The notes beneath the pieces were generated by a model that ran no database searches, was not told the DNA's origin, and was given only the letters and a program-made list of their open reading frames with translations. Below are positions 55,197 to 63,998 of a DNA stretch of 64,000 nucleotides, piece by piece. Both the position numbers and the translations under genes were made by a program. The stretch is from Phycisphaerae bacterium (GTDB lineage: Bacteria; Planctomycetota; Phycisphaerae; UBA1845; Fen-1342): contig JANQNU010000087.1 in the NCBI GenBank assembly GCA_028279405.1, positions 62,001-126,000 on the forward strand, written 5' to 3'. Each line of letters begins with the position of its first letter. The stretch's first letter is position 1.

Positions 55197-57734
55197 CTAG
55201 GTCGTTTCGGCCTTCGCGACGGCGGTCTTGTCCTTGTCCTCCTTCTTCGGGCCTTCGAGGCCCTCAAAGGTGAACTTGCGCGCGTCGTCGTCCTCGGCGT
55301 CCGGATCCGGAACAGCATCGACCTTGATCACGCTTTTGCCCGCATACTTGTTCCGCAGCAGGTCCTCGCTGATCGGATCCTCGATCTTGCTCGAGATCGT
55401 TCGGCGTAACGGACGGGCACCAAACTTCTCGTCAGTACCAAGCTCCAGCAGCAACTCTTTGCCTGCCGGCGTGAGATCCAGCGACAGCCCGTGCTCCACC
55501 AGCCGCTTCTCGAGCTTGGCCAGTTCGAGGTCGACGATGTTGACCAGATCCTTGTGCCCCAGCTTGTGGAACACCACCACCTCGTCGAGACGGTTGATGA
55601 ACTCAGGACGGAAGTGTCGCTCGAGTTCGCCTTGCAGCATCTCCTTCATCCGCTGGTAGGAGATGTTCTCGTCGCGCTTCATGAACCCGAACGGATCCTG
55701 GCTCATGATCCGGTCCGCACCGACGTTGCTGGTCATGATCATGATCGTGTTCTTGAAGTCGACATGCCGCCCGAATGAATCGGTCAGCCGGCCTTCTTCC
55801 ATGATCTGCAGCAGCATGTTGAACACGTCCGGATGCGCCTTCTCGATTTCGTCGAGCAGTACAACCGAGTACGGCCGTCGGCGGACGCGCTCGGTAAGCT
55901 GGCCGCCCTCTTCGTAGCCGACGTACCCCGGAGGGGCACCGATCAGCCGGCTGACATTGTGCTTTTCCATGTACTCGGACATGTCGATCGTGATCAGCGC
56001 GTCTTCGTCGCCGAACATGAACTCGGCCAGCGTCTTGGCCAGCAGCGTCTTTCCGACGCCGGACGGTCCGAGGAAGATGAACGAGCCCATCGGCCGGTTC
56101 GGATCCTTCAGTCCGCTGCGCGAACGCCGAACGCTGCGGGCGATCGCGCTGATCGCTTCGTCCTGGCTGACGACGCGCTTGTGCAGCTCATCCTCGAGGC
56201 TGAGCAGCCGCTCGGCCTCTTCCTTTTCGAGCCGCGTCAGCGGGATACCGGTCATCTTGCTGATGACCTCGGCGATGATGTTCTCGTCGACGATCCCCTC
56301 GACTTCGGAGGAGCGATCCTTCCATTCCCGCTGGATCTCTTCCTTCTTCATCCGCAGGGTCTCGGATTTGTCGCGCAGCTCTGCCGCACGCTCGTAATCC
56401 GCGTTCTTGACCGCTTCATCCTTCTCGGATGCCAGCCGTTCGATCTCGCGCTCCAACTCCGCCAGATCCGGCGGTACCGTCATGCTCTTGATGCGAATCC
56501 GGGCGCCGGCCTCGTCGATCACGTCGATCGCCTTGTCCGGCAGGACGCGGCCCGTGATGTAGCGGTGCGACAGCTCCGTCGCGGTACTGAGCGCGTCATC
56601 CGTGATTTGCACGCGATGGTGCGCCTCGTATCGATCGCGGAGGCCCTTGAGAATCTCGAGTGTGTGCTCCGTGGACGGCTCGTCGACGTGGATCGACTGG
56701 AACCGCCGCGCGAGCGCCGCGTCCTTCTCGATGTACTTACGATACTCGTCGAAGGTCGTCGCCCCGATGCACTGAATCTCGCCGCGCGAGAGCGCCGGCT
56801 TCAGCACGTTCGACGCGTCGATCGCGCCCTCGGCACCGCCCGCACCGACCAGCGTGTGCAGCTCGTCGATGAACAGGATCACGTTCCGTGCCCGACGAAC
56901 CTCGGTCATCACGGCCTTGATTCGCTCTTCGAACTGGCCGCGATACTTGGTACCGGCAACCATCATCGCCAGATCCAGCACGACGATCCGTCGCTCGTGG
57001 AGGATCTCCGGAACCTGATGATTGATGATCTTCTGTGCCAGACCCTCGACGATGGCCGTCTTACCGACGCCCGCCTCGCCGAGCAGTACGGGGTTGTTCT
57101 TCATCCGCCGACAGAGCACGGTGATGACCCGCTCGATCTCGGTCGCGCGGCCGATCACCGGATCGAGCTTGCCGTCGCGCGCCAGGTCCGTCAGGTCGCG
57201 ACCGAACGAATCCAGCGCCGGGGTCTTGCTCTTGCCGTTCTTCTTGGTGCTGCCCTCGGGGGGGCCGGACATCGACGTGGCTTCCTCGGATTCCACGCCG
57301 GCACCGAGCAGGTTGAGCACCTCCTCGCGCACGTCCTCCAGCCGCAGACCAAGGTTCATCAGCACCTGCGCCGCGACGCCATCCTGCTCCCGGAGCAGGC
57401 CGAGCAGCAGGTGTTCCGTCCCGACATAGTTGTGGTTCAGGTTGCGGGCCTCCTCGATCGCGTACTCGATCACCCGCTTGGCCCGCGGGGTCTGGGGCAG
57501 CTTGCCCATCGTGACCATTTCGGGGCCGCTCTTGACCAGCCGCTCGACCTCGAGGCGGACGCGCCGCAGGTCGACATTGAGGTTCTTCAGCACATTGGCA
57601 CCGACGCCCGAGCCCTCTTTTACGAGGCCGAGCAGAATGTGCTCCGTGCCAATATATTCATGGTTGAACCGCTGCGCTTCCTGATTGGCCAGTGCCATGA
57701 CTTTGCGCGCGCGATCCGTAAATCGTTCAAACAT
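55197..57734 (-). CDS. clpC: ATP-dependent Clp protease ATPase subunit ClpC
   Basis: 845 residues from ATG 57734 (AAGGAG site). An N-terminal double repeat domain ([37 protein letters not shown]) is followed by the first AAA+ module with Walker [15 protein letters not shown] and Walker [16 protein letters not shown]. The linker includes a UVR-like coiled coil ([27 protein letters not shown]). The second module has [17 protein letters not shown] and [17 protein letters not shown]. It unfolds substrates for ClpP. A strong terminator follows. No CIRCE or CtsR-type operator was recognised upstream. Confidence 0.97.
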   Translation of the reverse strand: MFERFTDRARKVMALANQEAQRFNHEYIGTEHILLGLVKEGSGVGANVLKNLNVDLRRVRLEVERLVKSGPEMVTMGKLPQTPRAKRVIEYAIEEARNLNHNYVGTEHLLLGLLREQDGVAAQVLMNLGLRLEDVREEVLNLLGAGVESEEATSMSGPPEGSTKKNGKSKTPALDSFGRDLTDLARDGKLDPVIGRATEIERVITVLCRRMKNNPVLLGEAGVGKTAIVEGLAQKIINHQVPEILHERRIVVLDLAMMVAGTKYRGQFEERIKAVMTEVRRARNVILFIDELHTLVGAGGAEGAIDASNVLKPALSRGEIQCIGATTFDEYRKYIEKDAALARRFQSIHVDEPSTEHTLEILKGLRDRYEAHHRVQITDDALSTATELSHRYITGRVLPDKAIDVIDEAGARIRIKSMTVPPDLAELEREIERLASEKDEAVKNADYERAAELRDKSETLRMKKEEIQREWKDRSSEVEGIVDENIIAEVISKMTGIPLTRLEKEEAERLLSLEDELHKRVVSQDEAISAIARSVRRSRSGLKDPNRPMGSFIFLGPSGVGKTLLAKTLAEFMFGDEDALITIDMSEYMEKHNVSRLIGAPPGYVGYEEGGQLTERVRRRPYSVVLLDEIEKAHPDVFNMLLQIMEEGRLTDSFGRHVDFKNTIMIMTSNVGADRIMSQDPFGFMKRDENISYQRMKEMLQGELERHFRPEFINRLDEVVVFHKLGHKDLVNIVDLELAKLEKRLVEHGLSLDLTPAGKELLLELGTDEKFGARPLRRTISSKIEDPISEDLLRNKYAGKSVIKVDAVPDPDAEDDDARKFTFEGLEGPKKEDKDKTAVAKAETT

Positions 57735-57934
57735 ATTCCGGCTCTCCTTGGCGGGGGACCACCGTTCCACACGTTAAGCGGCCGCCTCGCGCGGTTTTCG
57801 CCTCTCCGGAGTCGATTGTATGACGCGCAGGATGCCCCAGCAAGCCGACGCCTCACCCCCGTCTTATCGGCGGAACCCACCCCCGACATCAAGCATCACA
57901 GGTTCGGGTTAGCGCCGGCTGCCGCGGACGGCAC

Positions 57935-58468
57935 TCAGACGGGCCCCGAATCGCCGCGGGCACGCCGTACATCGGACCGGAACACGCGGTGCCGATCCAG
58001 CGCGCGAACCTGCTCCCACATTGCCGACGCCTCCGTTTGCTGCCCGGCAGCGTCCAGCGCCTGCGCCAATCGAACGAGCAGCAGGAGGTCGCCCGGGCGG
58101 GCGGTTACGGCGGGTTCGAGCAAGGCAACCGCTCGCTCCGGTTCCTGGGCGTGCATGGCGGCGATCGCGTCGCGCAGGCACGCCTTTCGGCCCCGTTCCA
58201 ACGCTTGCCGGGCCCGTTCGCGCAATGCACGCACCTGTCGAATCTGCGCCCCTACATAGGTCCCGCCCGCAAAACCGATCAGCAGCCCCTTCCAGGTGGC
58301 CGGCACCTCGCCAGGAACGACCCAGACCGCCGTCAGCGCGGCCGCCAGAATCGTCGAAAACAGCGTCCCGGCGATCAAACCCGCCCAGGGCCGACCCGCC
58401 AGTACCAGCCCAGCTCCGGGAACCAGCAGATTCGCTGGCCAGATCCAGCTCGAGCGCGCGCTGCTCAT
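57935..58468 (-). CDS. Small membrane protein with TPR-like C-terminus
   Basis: 177 residues. Two membrane helices near the N-terminus (LVPGAGLVLAGRPWAGLIAGTLFSTILAAALTAVWVV) precede helical TPR-like units (IAAMHAQEPERAVALLEPAVTARPGDLLLLVRLAQALDAAGQQTEASAMWEQVRAL). It overlaps the glycosyltransferase gene by 4 nt (ATGA), so the two are made together and may act in the same membrane pathway. Partner binding through the TPR is an inference. Confidence 0.7.
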   Translation of the reverse strand: MSSARSSWIWPANLLVPGAGLVLAGRPWAGLIAGTLFSTILAAALTAVWVVPGEVPATWKGLLIGFAGGTYVGAQIRQVRALRERARQALERGRKACLRDAIAAMHAQEPERAVALLEPAVTARPGDLLLLVRLAQALDAAGQQTEASAMWEQVRALDRHRVFRSDVRRARGDSGPV

Positions 58469-59640
58469 GACGTTTCCGAACCGGTCGTGGAGCCCGGTCG
58501 GGATGTGCCGGCCTCCTCGGCCGCAGGGGGAGCGGGTGGCGCGGCACGCGCCTCGATCAACATCCGCTCATAAACCGCAAGCAGACGAAGCACGAATGCG
58601 CTCACTGTATGGCGACGTTGTACATACGCCTTCGCCGAGGCCCGGAGCGCATCGCGTTGTTCGCCGGGCTCCAGCGACGCCATCAGGCGCTGCGCGAGGG
58701 CGTCGGAGCGACCCGAATCGAAGCTCCAAACGGTCTCGTTGTCGATAAACCAGTCGGCGACCTGTCCGCGAACCGCCGTCACGATCCGGCCCGTCGCCAT
58801 CGCGAACAACGGCGCCAGGGTCAATTCCTCCTGAACGCCCGGCACGACCAGCGCGTCGGCCCCACGGATCGCCCGGTCCCAATGCCGGACCGAATCGACC
58901 ATCGAGAACCGCGGAAGTACGTTCATCGCCTTCATCCGCTGATAATAGACATGCTGCCGCGGTCCCGATCCGACCAACGCTACATGCAGGTCGAGCCGGT
59001 CCTGGAGCTGTGCGACCGCCTGAATCAGCTGATTCAGCCCGCATCGGTCATCCATCCGCCCCATCCACAGCACGCCACGCGTATGGTCCCCGTCCGAGGG
59101 AGCTCGGTCGTCGTCCGGCATCAGAAACACCGGTGCCAGCACGTCGCACGCCACATCGCGACCAAACCGCTGGTTCAGCCGTTCGTGCAGGCCGCGACAG
59201 CCCACCGCGATGTGAGTACCCGGCCGTAGATCGCGCGGGGAAAGCCGATGCACGTCGCGGAGCGAATGGACATGCCCGAGCATTACCATGTCGTTCGTCA
59301 GTGCCCATTCAAACAGCGAACGCCAGGCGCGCAAATCCCAGAAGTGAATCACGTCCGGCAGCGGCTGAAGGCGACGCGAGAGCACGATCGGCAAGCGCCA
59401 GATGCTCCAGCCTGCAAACCGCTTCACCAGAATGCACTCGATCGGGGTATCCTCGAGCGCATTTAGCGCTTGCGGATCGTCCGTGACGATTGTGACCCGT
59501 GTGCCCTCCCCGGTAAGCGCGACCGAGACCTGCCACAGCATCCGACCGAGCCGCTGGATCGTCGCGCGCTCCGCAATCATCAGCACGTGCCGCGGACGCG
59601 GACGCTGAGTTTTTGCATTGGGATCGGAACGCGCTACCAT
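58465..59640 (-). CDS. Glycosyltransferase, GT4-like (GT-B fold)
   Basis: 391 residues. The N-terminal half has VLMIAERATIQRLGRMLWQVSVALTGEGTRVTIVT. The C-terminal half has GVLWMGRMDDRCGLNQLIQAV, then VGSGP and DALVVPGVQEELTLAPLFAMATGRIVTA, which corresponds to the EX7E nucleotide-sugar region of GT4; the second glutamate is not obvious. It moves a sugar from a nucleotide donor, probably to a surface polysaccharide or lipid; the substrates are unknown. Confidence 0.85.
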   Translation of the reverse strand: MVARSDPNAKTQRPRPRHVLMIAERATIQRLGRMLWQVSVALTGEGTRVTIVTDDPQALNALEDTPIECILVKRFAGWSIWRLPIVLSRRLQPLPDVIHFWDLRAWRSLFEWALTNDMVMLGHVHSLRDVHRLSPRDLRPGTHIAVGCRGLHERLNQRFGRDVACDVLAPVFLMPDDDRAPSDGDHTRGVLWMGRMDDRCGLNQLIQAVAQLQDRLDLHVALVGSGPRQHVYYQRMKAMNVLPRFSMVDSVRHWDRAIRGADALVVPGVQEELTLAPLFAMATGRIVTAVRGQVADWFIDNETVWSFDSGRSDALAQRLMASLEPGEQRDALRASAKAYVQRRHTVSAFVLRLLAVYERMLIEARAAPPAPPAAEEAGTSRPGSTTGSETS

Positions 59641-59702
59641 TCGGGAAGGATAGCCTACCCGCCAGCCCGTGTCAGGTTGGTCACTGCGCGCCTGACGGCG
59701 TC

Positions 59703-60338
59703 CTACGGATCGACGATTCGCTCCCGGATCGCGTAGCGTGCAAGTTCGACGCGGTCCTTGACCCCGATCTTGCGTAACAGGCTCGTCCGGTACGATTCAG
59801 CCGTCTTGTAGCTTACCGCCATCTTCTTGGCGGCGTCGCGCAGTGTCAGTCCTCGGGCAATCAGCGGGAGCAGCTCGGCTTCGCGCCGCGACAACTTGAG
59901 CTTGCCGTTGGTGGTCGCTGCGATGATGTTCTGTTTGACTCCGGCGCTGAAGTACTCGCGACCTTCGGAGATGGCTTCGATCGCCAGTCGCAATTCCTGG
60001 ATACCACCGTCCTTGACAACATAGCCGTCGATTTTGCAGGACGACCACGATTGGACCAGTGACGGCTCGACCGTCGCACTAATGATCAGGATGCTCGCGC
60101 CCGGGCAGAGTCGCGGCACCATCTGCACCGCATCCAGTACCTCCATTCGTGCGCTATCGGCATCGACCAGCACCAAGGAGGGTTTACAGCGCAAGGCATC
60201 CCAGACCGCCGTGGGCGAAAAGGCCGAGTCTACCGTGACTTCGATTCGCAGCTGTTTTTGTAATAGGAGTCGGTAGGCCATTCGATCGAGGATCGACCCG
60301 CCCATCAGATAGACGATCTCTTGCCTTCCGCGCTCCAT
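59703..60338 (-). CDS. NarL/LuxR-type regulator with degenerate receiver
   Basis: 211 residues. The C-terminal LuxR HTH is clear (LSRREAELLPLIARGLTLRDAAKKMAVSYKTAESYRTSLLRKIGVKDRVELARYAI). The N-terminal domain has the receiver outline, with a candidate phosphoacceptor Asp in LVLVDADS and Lys in GYVVKDGG. The acidic pair normally after strand 1 is missing (IVYLMGGSILDRM), and the Thr/Ser switch region reads LIISATVE. It may therefore work without phosphorylation. No kinase gene is adjacent; the gene stands alone. Confidence 0.88.
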   Translation of the reverse strand: MERGRQEIVYLMGGSILDRMAYRLLLQKQLRIEVTVDSAFSPTAVWDALRCKPSLVLVDADSARMEVLDAVQMVPRLCPGASILIISATVEPSLVQSWSSCKIDGYVVKDGGIQELRLAIEAISEGREYFSAGVKQNIIAATTNGKLKLSRREAELLPLIARGLTLRDAAKKMAVSYKTAESYRTSLLRKIGVKDRVELARYAIRERIVDP

Positions 60339-60943
60339 TCTCCCACACCCTTTATCGTAAATTCCGCGAACGCCTGCCGGAACCGTTGAAAATCAAAAAC
60401 ATACGTCGAATACCGGAATGGGGCAGTTGGGTATTTACCCCCGATTTCGCGGCAGACGCCTTACCGTAACCACGGTCGCCGGATTCGAGAACGCGCCGTG
60501 GCAAATGTCATATCGGTAACGGCATTTTTTTTGCAACCGCATTGCGGGCGCGTCCGCAGACGATTGTCGGCGTTATCAAGCGTGCCCGAAACGATCATTT
60601 CAACGTCATCGGTCTGCACCGAATGAAATGAAAGTCAGGCGTGGGCAACCATCGTCCAGGTGTCGATTCGGAACAGCCGTGCTGTCGCCGGCAGAAGCAC
60701 TTCCGGTCGCCAGATCGAATCACCCAGCGGGGGACGAGCGCGCTTACGAGCGGGAACGAGCGACTGCCGCGTCCAGCACGAGGGTCGGCTCTACGGCGCT
60801 GCGAGGCGCGAGATTGGCTTGCGATTGCGTGACCAGGGCGTATACTGCGCCCGGTTTCGAGCATCGCCGATCCGCGGTGGCATATCAAGCAGTCCAGGGA
60901 CGGGCTGTGCGGGTTGGCGTTCAATGGCACAAGGAGGTTGCCC
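60339..60943. other. Long intergenic region upstream of PKD lipoprotein
   Basis: 605 nt with no supported gene. Features: a T-run (60522-60529), a small GGGTA-TT-TACCC palindrome near 60428-60439, and a promoter at 60819-60846. The two short frames inside (60628-61080 and 60660-61139) run out of phase into the lipoprotein gene and are shadows. The left part holds the NarL-type regulator's upstream region. Confidence 0.5.
60819..60846 (+). promoter_or_regulatory. Promoter of PKD-domain lipoprotein gene
   Basis: TTGCGA and TATACT at 16-nt spacing, close to the sigma-70 consensus. Predicted start near 60853 gives a leader of about 90 nt before ATG 60944. Confidence 0.5.
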
Positions 60944-62815
60944 ATGTCACGACGCGCTGCGCTGCGGGTTTTGCTCTTATCTGCGCTTGTCGTCGTCTCT
61001 GTCGTTCATCAGGGCTGTATCGTCATCCAAGGCGACGAGATCGCTCCGACGGACCAGCCAACTCCCAGTTCTCCAGATGACAGCGCGCGCCAGACCCCGC
61101 CCCCGACCGCAACCGAGGCCGATGTCGCGATGCGCGTGACGGCCGGCCAGTCGGTTGTGCTGTCAGCCCCCGGTGCGCCCGAGGATTCGGGAGCGCAATC
61201 GTTTACCTGGAGGCAAGTTGCGGGCTCCGCAGTGCAGCTCTCGGATACGACGGCTGCCAATCCGACGTTCGCTGCTCCGGGAATCGCGGAGAGCTTGCGA
61301 TTCGTCGTGACAATCACCGCGCCCGACGGCAAGCGCACGGAAGAGGTTGTCGTTGTCGAGATCGTGACGAACAACCGTGCGCCGCGTGCTGACGCGGGCG
61401 CGTCCGTGAGCGTGCGGGCTGGAGATACTGTCGTGCTGGATGCTTCGGGCAGCAGCGACCCTGACGACGACCCGCTCTCTTTCGAGTGGCAGCAGCGCGG
61501 CGGCGCTCCGGTAACGCTCGAATCGCTCGGTGGCGGACGACAGCGGTTTGTGGCACCGAATGTCGATGACACGCTGGAGTTCGAGGTGCTGGTCAGCGAC
61601 GGCCGCAGTGGATCGGACCGTGCCCGGGTCCGGGTCACGATTGACCCGAAGCGTCCGCCGACCGCCCGGATCGCGGTTGTGGATACCGTCGCGGGCGGCG
61701 CAGCCGTGGTGCTGGACGGCACTGCCAGCAGCGACCCTGACGGCGATGCGCTGACGTACAGCTGGCGTCAGATCGATGGTCGTGGCGTGCAGGTTCTGGA
61801 TTCCGACCAGCCGGTCGCTCGTTTTGATGCGCCACAACGTTCGACGACGATCGAGATCGAGTTGCGTGTGACCGATCCGGATGGCATGTTCGATGACGCC
61901 ACCATCGAGGTCGGGGTGCGTGTGGCACCGACGCTCTTCGTCGCCGACCCGGATGTCCAACAGGTGCTCAGCTTCGACGATCCGTCGACGCTGAACGGAA
62001 ATATCGCTCCGACGAGTGCGATGAAAGGCCTGGTCGATGGCGCGTTCGTGCCGGTTGGGATCGTGGTGGCGGGCAATGATCTGCTCGTCGCGAATCAGCG
62101 GGCGCTGGGGTCGCTCTCGATCTACGACGATCGCGCAATGGTCTCGGGGAACCTGACGCCCGATGCGATGATTGCGGGTACGAACACGGCGCTGCGCAAT
62201 CCGCTGGCAATCGCCTACGATACGCGCGACGGTGCCGCATACGTTCTCGGCGCGCAGTCGGACGAGATCCTGGTGTTCGACAACGTGTATGGTCGCACCG
62301 GCGACGTCGCTCCAACGCGGACGTTCCGCGCTCAGACGCTGACCGCGCCAATCGCGCTCACGGTCGACCACCATCGCTTGTTCGTTGCGGACGCGTCCGG
62401 CGCGGTCTTCGTCTTCGATGACGCGCCCGCACTGGTCGGCGATGTCCAGCCGACGCACATCTTTACCATCGACGCGCCGCTGCGGGACCTCGTGCGGGAC
62501 GTGGAAGTGCGCGACGAGACGCTCTACCTCCTCGATTCCGGCGGTCAGCTCCTGGCGTTTCCGATCGCGGAAATCACGAGCGGTGCACTGGCCCCGGCGC
62601 GCACCATCGCGATCGCCGGCGCGGAAGCGCAATTCCTGACCGCGATCGAGATTGACCGCGAGGGTTTTGCGTATGTGCTCGATTTACTCAATGCCCGCGT
62701 TCTGACGATGGATAACATCAGGTCGGCCGCGGGAACCGTGACGCCGACGCGTCAGTTGGCCGGAAACGCGACCGGCATGATCGGACCGGTGAGTCTTTAC
62801 CTGTGGGAACGATGA
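60944..62815 (+). CDS. Lipoprotein with PKD-like domains and a propeller-like end
   Basis: 623 residues. AAGGAGG precedes ATG 60944. The lipoprotein signal ends VVHQGC. Three PKD/Ig-like units follow (~45-125, 135-230, 230-320), including RAPRADAGASVSVRAGDTVVLDASGSSDPDDDPLSFEWQQ and the strongly similar PTARIAVVDTVAGGAAVVLDGTASSDPDGDALTYSWRQ. The last ~300 residues have NHL-like repeats (LFVADPDVQQVLSFDDPSTLNGNIAPTSAM, then GDVAPTRTFR, GDVQPTHIF). It is probably anchored on the cell surface and binds another protein or carbohydrate. No enzyme motif is visible. Confidence 0.85.
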   Translation: MSRRAALRVLLLSALVVVSVVHQGCIVIQGDEIAPTDQPTPSSPDDSARQTPPPTATEADVAMRVTAGQSVVLSAPGAPEDSGAQSFTWRQVAGSAVQLSDTTAANPTFAAPGIAESLRFVVTITAPDGKRTEEVVVVEIVTNNRAPRADAGASVSVRAGDTVVLDASGSSDPDDDPLSFEWQQRGGAPVTLESLGGGRQRFVAPNVDDTLEFEVLVSDGRSGSDRARVRVTIDPKRPPTARIAVVDTVAGGAAVVLDGTASSDPDGDALTYSWRQIDGRGVQVLDSDQPVARFDAPQRSTTIEIELRVTDPDGMFDDATIEVGVRVAPTLFVADPDVQQVLSFDDPSTLNGNIAPTSAMKGLVDGAFVPVGIVVAGNDLLVANQRALGSLSIYDDRAMVSGNLTPDAMIAGTNTALRNPLAIAYDTRDGAAYVLGAQSDEILVFDNVYGRTGDVAPTRTFRAQTLTAPIALTVDHHRLFVADASGAVFVFDDAPALVGDVQPTHIFTIDAPLRDLVRDVEVRDETLYLLDSGGQLLAFPIAEITSGALAPARTIAIAGAEAQFLTAIEIDREGFAYVLDLLNARVLTMDNIRSAAGTVTPTRQLAGNATGMIGPVSLYLWER

Positions 62816-62895
62816 GTGTCCTTGCGGGAATGATCAGCATTTGCCGCGGAAATCGCGAAGAAACCGCGAAATCCGCCTCTGGTGGGAATCCGGCG

Positions 62896-62924
62896 TTGCC
62901 ACCGGGCAGGCCGGGTTCTAGACT
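62896..62924 (+). promoter_or_regulatory. Promoter of the small structured transcript
   Basis: TTGCCA (62896-62901), 17-nt spacer, TAGACT (62919-62924). Spacing is ideal and both boxes are near the sigma-70 consensus. Predicted start at about 62931. Confidence 0.55.
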
Positions 62925-63090
62925 GAAATAGCAGGAGATGCGCGGGTGAGGAGCTGCCCAAAGTGCCGGGCAAGCCAGCCCCGAGGCAATCCTGCCGAGC
63001 GGCGTCGCGTAGACGCCGGGCGTTGGGTCCGTCGAAGACGTTCGGCGGACAGGTCAGGACCCAGTGGCCTTTAGATCACGGAGGCACAGC

Positions 63091-63129
63091 ATGGGAGTGT
63101 GGCCATTGAAAAAGGAGGTGATCCAGTGA
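63091..63129 (+). CDS. Possible 12-residue leader peptide (MGVWPLKKEVIQ)
   Basis: ATG 63091 has a good GGAGG site 6 nt upstream (63080-63084). The last codons (AAA AAG GAG GTG ATC CAG) are themselves the giant Shine-Dalgarno-like stretch. The stop TGA overlaps a GTG codon that starts a second mini-ORF. Too short to judge by composition; supported only by site and arrangement. Confidence 0.35.
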   Translation: MGVWPLKKEVIQ

Positions 63130-63170
63130 GTAGTGATAAACCCCTGGCTGCCGGAGTGCAGCAGACGTAG
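63126..63170 (+). CDS. Possible 14-residue second mini-ORF
   Basis: GTG AGT AGT GAT AAA ..., 14 codons ending in TAG (63168-63170). It starts at the end of the extended Shine-Dalgarno stretch and overlaps the first mini-ORF by GTGA, the usual form of translational coupling. The encoded peptide (VSSDKPLAAGVQQT) has no recognised motif. It may be a by-product of the structure rather than a gene. Confidence 0.25.
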   Translation: MSSDKPLAAGVQQT

Positions 63171-63195
63171 CTGCAACCAGCAGCCAACCTTACAA

Positions 63196-63234
63196 GCCCG
63201 TCGGCAACACCCCGTTGTCGACGGGCACTTTTTT
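63196..63234 (+). terminator. Intrinsic terminator of the small transcript
   Basis: Arms GCCCGTCGGCAAC and GTTGTCGACGGGC form a 13-bp stem (one G-U pair) around ACCCC, followed by ACTTTTTT. Very strong; either an end of transcription or an attenuator before the MobA-like gene. Confidence 0.9.
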
Positions 63235-63350
63235 GCGCCCGCAATCCGACCCGGCTGTTTTTTCCAACCCTCGTTCGCTTGCCAGTTCGCTTGCCCGACT
63301 TGCACAGCGCGTCGCCTTGTCCGCGTGCCGTTCCAGCATACAGTACGGGC

Positions 63351-63998
63351 ATGATCCGACTCCGGGTTGCGATTCTCGTCGGGGGACGCAGCATGCGAAT
63401 GGGCACGCCCAAGGCGCTGCTGCCATGGGGCAATGCGACCGTGCTCGAGCGAATCGTGGATGTCCTGTCCGCGGCCGATCCTGATGTCACGCTGGTTGGC
63501 GATCGTAATCCCTCGACTGACAACCCGGATGCGGGTTGGTCGGTCCCACCCGGGCTCGCGTCGCTGCCGTGGTTACCGGATGTGCCGGAAACCACGGGGC
63601 CTGTCGCGGGGATCGCGTCGGCGTTGCGTGCCGATCCGCGCGCAACTTGGCTGATCACCGCTTGCGACCTGCCGGCGATCTCTGGAGAAGCGGTGGCCTG
63701 GCTGCTGGAGGTTGCTCGCGAGACCTGGTCGGGTGTCGTCGAGCGGCCTGAGAACGCTGTCGACGCCATTCTGCCGCGGATTGTCACCGAGCGGGTCGAG
63801 CCGCTGTTCGCGATCTATGCTCCGAGCGCGCTCCCGCCGATCGAACGTCTGATCGGCACGGGGCAGCGGAGCCTTCAGCGGTTGGTCGATGTCGCGTGTG
63901 TGGCGACGCCGACCGTTCCGGTGCCACTACAGTCGGCGTGGACCAACGTGAATACACAAGTCGAATACGAACGTCTTCGCGCCCAACTCGGCGTTTGA
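63351..63998 (+). CDS. mobA: MobA-like molybdenum cofactor nucleotidyltransferase
   Basis: 215 residues from ATG 63351. The N-terminal nucleotide loop LVGGRSMRMGTPKALLPWG is the MobA/MobB-type LAGGxSxRMGxxKA motif. GPVAGIASALRADPRATWLITACDLPAIS has the metal-binding Asp of ACDxP. The end, SAWTNVNTQVEYERL, matches the family's N(I/V)NTPxE region. MobA adds GMP to molybdopterin to make the guanine dinucleotide cofactor; a CTP-using MocA relative is also possible. The stop codon lies at the window end. No other molybdenum genes are in view. Confidence 0.72.
   Translation: MIRLRVAILVGGRSMRMGTPKALLPWGNATVLERIVDVLSAADPDVTLVGDRNPSTDNPDAGWSVPPGLASLPWLPDVPETTGPVAGIASALRADPRATWLITACDLPAISGEAVAWLLEVARETWSGVVERPENAVDAILPRIVTERVEPLFAIYAPSALPPIERLIGTGQRSLQRLVDVACVATPTVPVPLQSAWTNVNTQVEYERLRAQLGV

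Larger units (their letters stand above)
62931..63234 (+). ncRNA. Small structured transcript with perfect 16S 3'-end complement
   Basis: About 304 nt from the predicted start to the end of a strong terminator. The leader has local stems: TGCCC/GGGCA (62955-62972), GGCA/TGCC (62985-62996), CGGCGTC-GCGTA-GACGCCG (63000-63018) and TGGGTCC/GGACCCA (63024-63063). Then AAAGGAGGTGATCCAG (63111-63126) complements all 16 bases of the canonical 16S tail CTGGATCACCTCCTTT. Downstream, nested stems GGCTGC/GCAGCC and TGCAGC/GCTGCA lie at about 63147-63185. It could be a regulatory RNA, a mini-mRNA for the overlapping 12- and 14-residue peptides, or an attenuated leader of the MobA-like gene 116 nt later. 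The boundaries rest on sequence motifs only. Confidence 0.5.
62816..63350. other. Intergenic region holding a small transcription unit
   Basis: 535 nt between the PKD lipoprotein and the MobA-like gene. It is not empty: 62896-63234 is a complete small transcription unit (promoter, leader, mini-ORFs, terminator), annotated below. The first ~80 nt hold an imperfect GCGGA...TCCGC hairpin that may end the lipoprotein transcript. Confidence 0.6.

Noticed and set aside
55833-58259. An 808-residue frame on the plus strand opposite clpC
   Set aside because: It is antisense to an unmistakable clpC and is a GC-rich shadow. The same holds for long antisense frames opposite leuS, eno, the permease, the PpiD-like gene and the GVYG-repeat gene.
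63111-63126. Possible end of a minus-strand 16S rRNA gene
   Set aside because: Only the terminal 16 bases match. Upstream on the minus strand there is no trace of the conserved helix 44/45 sequence, so it is not an rRNA fragment.
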